Source of the DNA: Chromatiaceae bacterium
Lineage (GTDB): Bacteria > Pseudomonadota > Gammaproteobacteria > Chromatiales > Chromatiaceae
DNA: 54,466 nt
Direction of reading: 5' to 3'
Assembly (NCBI GenBank): GCA_007693535.1
Contig: REDK01000097.1
Coordinates: forward strand, 1 to 54,466
Under the pieces are notes generated by a model. It saw only the letters and a list, made by a program, of their open reading frames with translations. It was not told where the DNA came from and did not search any database. Each line of letters opens with the position of its first letter. Positions within the stretch are counted from its first letter, which is position 1. Below, piece after piece: positions 1-6,735 of this stretch. The translations under genes were made by a program, and so were the position numbers.

Positions 1-50
1 AACCGGCACAGCTTAAACTCGGGAGAAAATTGTCCTGGACTTGGGGTCCA
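1..50. mobile_element. Terminus of an insertion sequence cut off by the window edge (IS3-like end, tentative)
   Basis: The first ~50 bases end in a stretch (31-50) that reads TGGACCCCAAGTCCAGGACA on the minus strand. It resembles the short terminal inverted repeats of IS3-family elements. To its right a transposase reading frame of another family is interrupted. No transposase of this first element lies in the window, so the family call rests on the terminal sequence alone and is tentative. Insertion sequences commonly break assemblies, which would explain why the window starts here. Confidence 0.4.
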
Positions 51-178
51 CTATAATGTTCCGCCGCCTCGACGGCGTCGGCGATGCGCTTGCGCGCCCC
101 GCGGCGCAGCAGCGCATGCAGCGGATCGGTCTCTTCGGTCTCTGGTTGTGAAAGAACTGACAGCGTAGACTTGGTCAT
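51..178 (-). pseudogene. 5' fragment of an IS256-type transposase, interrupted
   Basis: The minus strand from ATG at 178 reads [18 protein letters not shown] followed by [20 protein letters not shown]. This looks like the N-terminus of IS256/Mutator-type transposases, where a basic L-R-x-G-A-R/E-x-L-I/A-x-A-V-E-A stretch precedes the catalytic part. After about residue 38 the resemblance stops, and the sequence runs into the putative end of another insertion sequence. Only the first tenth or so of a ~400-residue transposase is present, so it is a dead remnant. A candidate outer end of this element (minus strand GGTGTACAGGG, around 253-263) lies upstream, but no inverted-repeat partner can be tested. 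Family identification is by eye. Confidence 0.5.
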
Positions 179-462
179 GGCGTATCAACGTCTGTTGACT
201 GTGATCTTGGTGGTGATCAGTCAGCAGGATACGCCATCCCTCCAACGCTGCCCTGTACACCAGAAAGGAGCATAACTCCCGACCGCGGCACTGCCCTCGC
301 GACGGTCGGCGGTTGCTGCACAGCCGGTGCGGCGTGCACTGGGATGACGGCCGCTGGTCAGAGGCGGGCCGACCGGCCCGGTGCAGACGAGCAGCGACCC
401 CGGGTCGCCGCCCGCCGGTTGGCCCTGCTGCAGACCTTCAGACCGGGTCTCTAGCGCCTGCC

Positions 463-1119
463 TCAGCCCAGTAGCTCGGGCTCATCCTTGCTCAGGTAGG
501 CCTCTTCCTCCGGCGTCAGGTCGACCTCGTCGAAGCCGCTGATCATCGGCATCACATGCTCGCGGAAGGAATGCCCGGTGGTCAGCATATAGACGTGGAT
601 CATCACGAAGGCGACGATGGCAAAGGCGGCCCCAGTGTGCACCAGCGCGACCATGCGCAGCGCCTCGGTCGCCTGCGGCAGGTTGCGCCAGGCGAAGTAG
701 AACATATAGATCAGTCCGGTCGTCCAAATGGCCGGGAACAGGATGATCTTCAGCATCAGATAGGCCAGTGCCTGTAGCGGATTGTGCTTGCGCCAATAGG
801 CCTTGCGATAGGGATGGCGCTCGCCGCGGAAGATGCCCCAACTGTAATAGCGCAATACCCCCCACAGCCCGGTGGCACGGGGCAGGAAGTGGCGCCAGGT
901 GCGGGTGGTGAAGAGCCAGAACACGCCAAAGGCCCACAGCACCAGCAGGGTGACAGCGGCCCAGGTATGCAGGGTCACCGCGGTGCGGAAGCTGAACAGC
1001 CCATGGAAGCCGTGCAGCCCGAAACCGGTGATCATCAGCACGACGATGAGCAGCATCTGCGACCAGTGCCAGAAGCGCTCGAACAGGGTGAAGATACGGA
1101 CGCGCCGGGTCGCCATCAT
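463..1119 (-). CDS. Membrane cytochrome b subunit (cytochrome b561 / thiosulfate-reductase gamma-like)
   Basis: A 218-residue integral membrane protein with about four hydrophobic helices (roughly 20-40, 50-72, 118-140, 160-182). Candidate haem-ligand histidines include H18 in the FWHW motif and the histidines in LVHTGAAF and MIHVYMLTTGHSF near the end. This is the pattern of di-haem b-type subunits that oxidise quinol for a periplasmic partner. The start ATG overlaps the stop of the upstream octaheme cytochrome gene (ATGA) and is preceded by GAGGAGAG, so the two genes are translationally coupled. The simplest role is to pass quinol electrons to, or receive them from, that cytochrome. A perfect 6-bp GC hairpin at 365-380 follows the gene but lacks a T-tract. 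The electron acceptor in vivo is unknown. Confidence 0.85.
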   Translation of the reverse strand: MMATRRVRIFTLFERFWHWSQMLLIVVLMITGFGLHGFHGLFSFRTAVTLHTWAAVTLLVLWAFGVFWLFTTRTWRHFLPRATGLWGVLRYYSWGIFRGERHPYRKAYWRKHNPLQALAYLMLKIILFPAIWTTGLIYMFYFAWRNLPQATEALRMVALVHTGAAFAIVAFVMIHVYMLTTGHSFREHVMPMISGFDEVDLTPEEEAYLSKDEPELLG

Positions 1120-2783
1120 TCGCTCTCCTCTTCATGACGGGTGCGGGTGCGAACGAAGGCATGCAGCAGGATTGCCGACAGGGTGCCACCAACGCCGAGC
1201 AGGCCGACCGTATCCAGGACCCGGTTGCGGTCGCGCCCCGGCAGATAGATGTCCTCCAGGCCGGCCAGGCGGCTGCCGCGCGGGCGATGGCAGGCGCCGC
1301 AGTCGAGCGCCTGCGCTTTGGGCGTCACCATGTGGGTGATCGGCCACCAGGACAGGGTCTGGATGAAGCCGTAGTCGCCGGAATAATCCAGGCCGAAGTC
1401 GGCCATGCCCTTCTCGATCGCCGCGGCCATGTCGTAATTACCCCAATAGGCGGCATCATCCTCGCCCCAGAGATGGGTATAGACCAGGGTGCCGTTGCCC
1501 TTGTCATAGGGCTGCCAGGTGTGCATCCGTTTGAACGGCCAGATGCGCGCGTTACGATCCGCCCGCGAGCCCTTGAAGCCGTTGATCTCGATCGCCTCGG
1601 CGGCGGGGTCGAAGCGGGTGTCGATGGTGGTATAGACCATCTGCCCGTCGAACCAGCGGTATTCCGGGACCAGGTCCTCGGCGAAGGTGAAGTTGCCCTT
1701 GATGGACTTATAGGTATAGCGGTGCTGGCCGTTGCCCTGGATATAGTTCTCCTCGTGATAGCCGACGCCGTCCTTGGTCTTGCCGGCGGTGCGCCAGTCC
1801 CAGTCCACCACGGTGGCGACGCCGCCGCGGGCAAAGGTCGGGATATGGCAGGTCTGGCAGGCGACGCTCTGGATGTGGTCGTTGAGCTTGAAATGGGCCA
1901 GCGAGTCGACCGGATGCGGGGCCAGGCCGTGGCAGGATTCGCAGGTGGCGACATCCGGGCGCTGGCCGGGCTTGCCGACCCCGCGGCGATCTTTGGAGAT
2001 CACCTGATAGCGGCTGCCGGCCCAGACGTGGCGATTGGTCAGATGGCAGGCGGTGCAGGCAAAGTTGAGCCCGTCGGCGCCCATGTGTACATCCAGGGTG
2101 CGCGGCGGGTCCTTCAGTGCGGTGGATAGATCGCCGTGTTTGACATTGTCGCCGCCGCCGCCGTTGAAGTGGCAGGTCCCGCAATTGGCGCGCCGGGGCA
2201 GGTCGACGCTCTTGGCCACCGCGGCCAGATCGATCGGCGGCTTGCCCTCGAACATCACCGCGCAGGCCGGGCTGCCGGTGGTATTAGGGGTCTTGTAATA
2301 GGTACCGGTGCTGTCGTGACAGACCAGACAGTCGATCTTGGTCTCGTCGCTGAAGTCGAAGTCCTCGTCCTTCCAGCCGTAGCCGGCGTGGCACTGGGCG
2401 CACATGCCCTCGTTGCCGCGGGCATTGGTGCAGAAGTTATTGACTAGATAGCGCTTGCCCAGTTGTTGGCCAGTGTCCGGGTTTACGAACGACCAGGTCC
2501 AGTGCACATTGCGCATGAAGTGCTGGCCGGTCTCGGTATGGCAGGCTAGGCAGGCGCGGGTCACCTGGGGGCCGGAGTCGAACGGGCCGTCGAGTTCCTT
2601 GAACTTGGTGTGATCGGCGGTGCCGCCCTGCAGCGGGCCGGAGACCTGGGGCCGTGCCTGTCCCGGCAGCGGGGGCGTCGGCCAGTTATCGCGGGCGATG
2701 GCCTGGGGACCGGGCAGCAAGAGCAGTATCGGGATGATCAAACACAGCAGTATGAGGACGACGTGGCGGATCGGGACGCGCAT
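1116..2783 (-). CDS. Octaheme c-type cytochrome, tetrathionate reductase (Otr) family, membrane anchored
   Basis: A 555-residue protein with a signal/anchor sequence (residues 6-30) and exactly eight CxxCH haem sites at C78, C128, C152, C201, C243, C281, C309 and C495. The spacing (seven sites in the first 60%, one near the C-terminus) fits the octaheme tetrathionate-reductase family described from Shewanella. That enzyme reduces tetrathionate, and also nitrite and hydroxylamine in vitro. A C-terminal helix (about 523-545) followed by R/H-rich residues suggests a second membrane anchor, unlike a purely soluble periplasmic enzyme. The start at 2783 is chosen over an in-frame ATG at 2912 because GGAG lies just upstream and the signal sequence begins here. 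It overlaps the cytochrome b gene by 4 bases. The physiological substrate (tetrathionate, another sulfur species or a nitrogen oxide) is not decided by sequence. Confidence 0.85.
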   Translation of the reverse strand: MRVPIRHVVLILLCLIIPILLLLPGPQAIARDNWPTPPLPGQARPQVSGPLQGGTADHTKFKELDGPFDSGPQVTRACLACHTETGQHFMRNVHWTWSFVNPDTGQQLGKRYLVNNFCTNARGNEGMCAQCHAGYGWKDEDFDFSDETKIDCLVCHDSTGTYYKTPNTTGSPACAVMFEGKPPIDLAAVAKSVDLPRRANCGTCHFNGGGGDNVKHGDLSTALKDPPRTLDVHMGADGLNFACTACHLTNRHVWAGSRYQVISKDRRGVGKPGQRPDVATCESCHGLAPHPVDSLAHFKLNDHIQSVACQTCHIPTFARGGVATVVDWDWRTAGKTKDGVGYHEENYIQGNGQHRYTYKSIKGNFTFAEDLVPEYRWFDGQMVYTTIDTRFDPAAEAIEINGFKGSRADRNARIWPFKRMHTWQPYDKGNGTLVYTHLWGEDDAAYWGNYDMAAAIEKGMADFGLDYSGDYGFIQTLSWWPITHMVTPKAQALDCGACHRPRGSRLAGLEDIYLPGRDRNRVLDTVGLLGVGGTLSAILLHAFVRTRTRHEEESE

Positions 2784-3067
2784 GCGGTCGCTCCGGTATC
2801 GGCGGGTCGGGTGGGTACTGCTTTGGAAAGGGCCGTTCGCATGCTGCCGCACATCGGGGCGATGGTGCGCTGACAATCCGCAAGCCGCGACTGCGCTTGG
2901 GCGGCCGGGCATGACCGCCGGCCGGGTCGCGGCCCGCTGAAGGCCGCCGCTGCAGTTGCGCGGGCGGATGCGGCGTCAGCCGGCCGTCGGTGCCGGGGGA
3001 TGCCCGCTGCGGCGAGGCCGCCAGAATCGGCGGGCAGGGAATCGGCGCGCAGGCCGGTGCGCGCGAC
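2784..3067. other. Upstream region of the octaheme cytochrome operon
   Basis: No credible gene lies between the octaheme cytochrome start (2783) and the terminator at 3068. Only GC-driven shadow frames are present. The region must hold the promoter of the otr-cytochrome b pair, but no convincing -35/-10 pair was seen. Confidence 0.5.
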
Positions 3068-3091
3068 AAAAAAGGCCCGCCGAGGCGGGCC
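3068..3091 (-). terminator. Rho-independent terminator of the SCP2-like gene
   Basis: Perfect 8-bp stem GGCCCGCC/GGCGGGCC (3074-3081 with 3084-3091). On the minus strand it is followed by six T residues (AAAAAA at 3068-3073 on the plus strand). It lies about 75 bases past the stop of the minus-strand gene at 3165 and before the otr promoter region, so it insulates the two units. Confidence 0.88.
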
Positions 3092-3164
3092 TGGGTCGGG
3101 TCCGCGTTGTCCGCATCAGTTCGACGCAGCGCCGCGCGGATGCCGCTGGTTCAGCCTGACCGGG

Positions 3165-3581
3165 TTAGGCCGACAGCTCGTCGGCACCGATCAGCTTCAT
3201 CAGATTGAAGCTCTTGACGAAGGGGCCGGCCATGCGTGGGTCCTTGATCATCGCCGCATAGTCGCCGTGCTTGAACTTGAGCTTGCCGGTGGCGTAGGCG
3301 GTGCCCATGCCCATCAGGCCGATGCCCTTCTCGACCCACTTGAGCCAGTCCTTCATGTCTGCGCGCATGTCCCAGTCCGGCTTCTCGCCGGCCCAGTCGC
3401 CGGCGCGGACGCAGATGCCCTTCTCGACCACAAACACGCCGCGTGGATCATCCTCGTCCTTGAAGCCGCAGCTGATAATCGAGTCAAAGCCGATCTCGGC
3501 GAGCTTGCCGCTGACCTCCGGGTCGTTGTTCCAGGCGTCCTTGAGCTGGTTCATCCACTCGGCGGAAAAGAGTTGGGCCAT
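3165..3581 (-). CDS. SCP2 sterol-binding-like domain protein
   Basis: A 138-residue soluble protein with the single-domain layout of SCP2/sterol-carrier-like bacterial proteins. The central part is GVFVVEKGICVRAGDW. It is followed by a helical, lipid-binding-like half ending in a stretch of the type YATGKLKFKHGDYAAMIKD, where the G-K/D-Y-x-x-M pattern is typical of SCP2 folds. Such proteins bind hydrophobic ligands; in bacteria the ligand is usually unknown. The start at 3581 is supported by GGAGGA nine bases upstream; the longer open frame upstream (to 3920) is not supported. A strong terminator follows, so it is probably monocistronic. The family call is by pattern and moderately certain. 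Confidence 0.7.
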   Translation of the reverse strand: MAQLFSAEWMNQLKDAWNNDPEVSGKLAEIGFDSIISCGFKDEDDPRGVFVVEKGICVRAGDWAGEKPDWDMRADMKDWLKWVEKGIGLMGMGTAYATGKLKFKHGDYAAMIKDPRMAGPFVKSFNLMKLIGADELSA

Positions 3582-4119
3582 GCTGGAGAATCCTCCGTCA
3601 TCGGTGGGGAGGCGCGCGAGGCTGTTCGCGTGCCTCGAAACTGTCGTCGAAAGCCCCCTAATTCTAACAGGAATGCGGTGGATGATGAGAAGGCGGGTGG
3701 TGCGCCCGACTGGCGGCGCTGGCTCCCCTACACTGGCTTCCCTGCACTGTCCCTCTCCACTGGCCCCCAGCACTGGCCCCCAGCACTGGCCTCCCGGGCC
3801 AGCCGGTGTATCCGCTGGCGGGCCGGCGTGCCCATGGAGGCCGAGCGTGCCAACGACGACGGCCGCTATCCCTACAATGGCCCGCAGGGCGAGTATCGGG
3901 TCCGGCATTTTCATTCTCACGTGAACTCACGCGAAGGCGCGCAGAATCGAAGGACGATGGAGACCTGTCTTTGGTCCTCTCGAACGCGCCACTGCGGGCA
4001 TGAACGCCTCGCACCCGCGCATCGGCGCGGGGTTTTGCGCTAAGGCAGGCGTGGACCCGGCAGATCCCTGCGGCCCTGCCGCCCGCCCCCGTATCGACGA
4101 TCGAGCATCTGCATCATCC
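3582..4119. other. Divergent intergenic region between the SCP2-like and HD-domain genes
   Basis: 538 bases with no supported gene; long frames here are artefacts of GC bias. It contains a degenerate 13-14 bp tandem repeat (3731-3796). It must also carry the divergent promoters for 3581 (minus) and 4120 (plus). An A/T-richer stretch around 3650-3670 is a plausible promoter location for the minus-strand gene but has no clear consensus. Confidence 0.5.
3731..3796. repeat. Five-unit degenerate tandem repeat, 13-14 bp unit
   Basis: Units begin at 3731, 3745, 3758, 3771 and 3784, each starting CACTG. Two (3758-3770 and 3771-3783) are identical (CACTGGCCCCCAG); the others differ by a few bases. 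It is intergenic, so copy-number changes would not affect a protein. No function can be assigned. Confidence 0.75.
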
Positions 4120-5499
4120 ATGAACGCCCCCCGCACCGACGACCTTATTGCCCGCGCCCGGCAGTTCGCCACCGAGGCCCACGCGCGCATCGATCAGCGC
4201 CGCAAGTACAGCAACCGGCCCTACCAGGAGCACCTGAAGGCGGTCGCGGAGCTGGTGGCCGAGGTTACCGCCGACGCCGAGACGATCGCCGCGGCCTGGT
4301 TGCACGATACTGTCGAGGATACCCCCGCCACCTTCGGCGATCTGGAGCGCGCCTTCGGCCGCGGCGTGCGCGACCTGGTGGCCCAGCTCACCGATATCAG
4401 CCGCCCCATTGACGGCAACCGCGCCGCGCGCAAGGCCATCGACCGCGGCCACATCGCACAAGCGACCGCGGGCGCCAAAACCGTCAAGCTCGCCGACCTG
4501 ATCGACAACTGCCGCGACATCTGCCGCCACGACGCCAGTTTCGGCCGCGTCTATCTGCAAGAGGCGGCCGCCCTGCTGGGGGTGCTTGGCGACGGTGACC
4601 CGGCCCTCTATCGCCGGGCGCAGACGACCCTGGCCGACTGCGCCCGGCGCATCGGCCTGCCGGCGCCGCTGCAGAGCGCCTCGGCAGACGACTGGCAGCC
4701 TCCGCACGGCGCGCTCAATCTGGTCCAGCGGCGTGCCCTGCGGGTCTTCACCACCGCGATCACCGCCCGCGAGATCGCCCAGCCGCTGCCCTCGTTCGAT
4801 AGCGAGCAGCCGGCCACGGCGCTAGCCGAACGCCTGGCCCGTGCCGACCTGCCGGTTGCCGGGTTGCGCCGCGACGGCCGCTGCATCGGCTATCTGTGCT
4901 GCTATCAGGGCAGCCATCAAGGCGGGGTGGGCGGCGCCGAGGACCTGCTGCGGCCGTTCGCGCCGACCCAGGTATTGAGCGACGCGGCGCCGCTGTCGGC
5001 GGTGATCCGGGTGCTGACCCGCTACGATTTCTGCTTCGTCACCGCCCTGGGCGACGTGGCCGGGGTGATCACCCGCGGCGATATGCAACAGCCGGTGGTG
5101 CGCATGTGGCTGTTCGGCATCATCACCTTGCTGGAGCTGGAACTGCTGGCGCGCATCCGCACCCTCTGGCCAGATGGCGGCTGGACCCGCCTGCTCTCGG
5201 CGGGGCGGTTGGAGCGGGCGCAGACGCTGCTCGCTGAGCGCCGCCGCCGCGGTCAGCAGGTGGACCTGGCCGACTGCCTGCAACTGGCCGACAAGGCGCA
5301 GCTCGTGATGGAAGACGACCAGCAGCGGCTCGCCTTCGGTCTGGCGACTAAGGGGGCGGCCAAGCGGGTGATCCGCGATCTGGAATCCCTGCGCAACCAC
5401 CTCGCCCACGCCCAGGACATCGTGACCCACGACTGGCCGCAGATCGCCCGCCTGGCCCAGCGTATCGAAGACCTCATCGACCACCATGGCAGCCCCTGA
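4120..5499 (+). CDS. MESH1/SpoT-like HD hydrolase domain fused to CBS-like and HEPN-like regions
   Basis: A 459-residue protein. Residues ~1-175 form an HD domain of the RelA/SpoT/MESH1 hydrolase kind. H38 is followed by the H62-D63 pair in WLHDTVEDT with E66-D67, then D126 in VKLADLIDN; these are the metal and catalytic positions used for (p)ppGpp-type pyrophosphohydrolysis. Residues ~220-325 look like paired CBS motifs (VAGLRRDGRCIGYL and FVTALGDVAGVITRGDM). Residues ~330-455 are helical and contain R425-N-H-L-A-H430, matching the Rx4-6H signature of HEPN RNase domains. The start at 4120 is preferred over an in-frame ATG at 4000 because the domain begins right after it. A nucleotide-sensing hydrolase linked to an RNase-like domain suggests a stress or defence role; that is inference. 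Confidence 0.75.
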   Translation: MNAPRTDDLIARARQFATEAHARIDQRRKYSNRPYQEHLKAVAELVAEVTADAETIAAAWLHDTVEDTPATFGDLERAFGRGVRDLVAQLTDISRPIDGNRAARKAIDRGHIAQATAGAKTVKLADLIDNCRDICRHDASFGRVYLQEAAALLGVLGDGDPALYRRAQTTLADCARRIGLPAPLQSASADDWQPPHGALNLVQRRALRVFTTAITAREIAQPLPSFDSEQPATALAERLARADLPVAGLRRDGRCIGYLCCYQGSHQGGVGGAEDLLRPFAPTQVLSDAAPLSAVIRVLTRYDFCFVTALGDVAGVITRGDMQQPVVRMWLFGIITLLELELLARIRTLWPDGGWTRLLSAGRLERAQTLLAERRRRGQQVDLADCLQLADKAQLVMEDDQQRLAFGLATKGAAKRVIRDLESLRNHLAHAQDIVTHDWPQIARLAQRIEDLIDHHGSP

Positions 5500-5629
5500 G
5501 CGACGCGGACCGCCCCGGTGTCAGGTGCGGGGAGGACGCTGTGCGTCGCACCAACCCAGCCGGCGCGTGTTGGGGTTCCGCTATCAGCGTTGCCAACCGA
5601 TCATCATTCATTAGCCTGTCGCTTTGCCC

Positions 5630-6292
5630 ATGACCAGCCCCGCCCCTGTCGATGCCCTATTGCTGATCAGCACCGGTTGCCCTCACTGCGCCGGGGTCGC
5701 CGCGGCGCTGTTGCGGCTGGTCAAGGAAGGCCAACTCGGCCGCCTGGAGGTGATCAATCTGGACCGCCAGCCGGCGCCGCCGGCCGCCCAGGGGGTACGC
5801 GGCCTCCCCTGGCTGCGCATCGGTGCGTTCGAGTTCACCGGCGCCCATGGCTATCGCGAGCTGGCCGACTGGGCGGCCCGGGCCAGCACCGGCCTGGGTT
5901 GGACCGACTATCTGCTCGCGCTGCTCGCGCGCGGCGAACTGGATCGGGTCCTGGCCCTGGTGCAGGCCCAGCCGGAGCACCTGGGCGGACTCCTGGACCG
6001 CCTCGCCGGGCTGGCCGAGCTGGGCGCGCGGATCGGGATCAGCGCACTGGTCGAGTCGCTGGCCGGCAGCGCGGCCTTGCATGCGCAGGTGCCGCGGCTG
6101 GTGGAACTGACCCAGGCGCCGGCTGCCCACACGCGCGCCGATGCCTGTCATTTCCTCGGCCTGGCCGGGGTCTCGGAGGTCTGTCCGGCAGTGGCCCGGC
6201 TGCTGGATGACGAGGATCCCGAGGTGCGTGAGATCGCCAGCGAGACCCTGGCCCTGCTCGACCGCCCGCAGACCGAGGAGGTGTCGCGATGA
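5630..6292 (+). CDS. Thioredoxin-like domain plus HEAT-repeat protein
   Basis: A 220-residue protein. Residues ~8-85 resemble a small thioredoxin fold with the redox motif C17-P-H-C20, a strand VINLDRQ and a cis-proline-type GVRGLPWLRIG loop. Residues ~95-215 are alpha-helical with HEAT/armadillo-like repeats (helix ending LAGVSEVCPAVARLLDDEDPE, then EIASETLALL). HEAT domains mediate protein contact, so it may be a redox adaptor. ATG at 5630 is taken as the start; a TTG at 5624 is in frame. It overlaps the next gene by 4 bases (ATGA). No specific pathway can be assigned. Confidence 0.7.
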   Translation: MTSPAPVDALLLISTGCPHCAGVAAALLRLVKEGQLGRLEVINLDRQPAPPAAQGVRGLPWLRIGAFEFTGAHGYRELADWAARASTGLGWTDYLLALLARGELDRVLALVQAQPEHLGGLLDRLAGLAELGARIGISALVESLAGSAALHAQVPRLVELTQAPAAHTRADACHFLGLAGVSEVCPAVARLLDDEDPEVREIASETLALLDRPQTEEVSR

Positions 6293-6687
6293 GCCGCCGG
6301 ATATTGTTGATCGGCGCCCTGTTCGGGCTGGTGGCGGTCCTCCTAGGGGCCTTTGGCGCCCATGGGCTGGCCACGCGGGTGAGCCCCGAGCGGCTCGCGA
6401 TCTGGCACACCGGCGCCGAATATCTGGGCTGGCACGCCACCGCCTTGCTGGCGCTGGCGGCGCTGTGGGGGCAGCATCCGCACTGGCGCGGTCTGGGTCT
6501 GGCCGCCGGCTGTCTGATCGCCGGCAGCCTGCTGTTCAGTGGCAGCCTGTTCCTGCTGGTACTGACCGGGATGAGGGCGCTCGGTGCCGTCACCCCCATC
6601 GGCGGCCTGCTGCTGGCCGCCGGTTGGGCCCTGCTGGCGCTCGCCGTGGTGCGCGGCGACCGGGGCGAGCGCGTGGACAGCGGCTGA
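6289..6687 (+). CDS. DUF423 (YgdD-type) small membrane protein
   Basis: A 132-residue protein with four predicted transmembrane helices. The N-terminal motif (LLGAFGAHGL, then a WHTGAEYLGWHA segment) is characteristic of the DUF423/YgdD family. Family members are small inner-membrane proteins of unknown function. The ATG overlaps the stop of the thioredoxin/HEAT gene (ATGA), so the two are translationally coupled. The remaining helices (LAAGCLIAGSLLFSGSLFLL and the GGLLLAAGWALLALAVV stretch) complete the family topology. Confidence 0.88.
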   Translation: MSRRILLIGALFGLVAVLLGAFGAHGLATRVSPERLAIWHTGAEYLGWHATALLALAALWGQHPHWRGLGLAAGCLIAGSLLFSGSLFLLVLTGMRALGAVTPIGGLLLAAGWALLALAVVRGDRGERVDSG

Positions 6688-6735
6688 GCGCCGGGGCGCG
6701 GCCTCCGGGTTCAGGCGCGCCGCTGCCACCCGCCA

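Noticed and set aside
1134..2129. Long plus-strand frame opposite the octaheme cytochrome gene
   Set aside because: Antisense shadow produced by high GC3. The minus-strand gene has eight haem motifs and a signal peptide.
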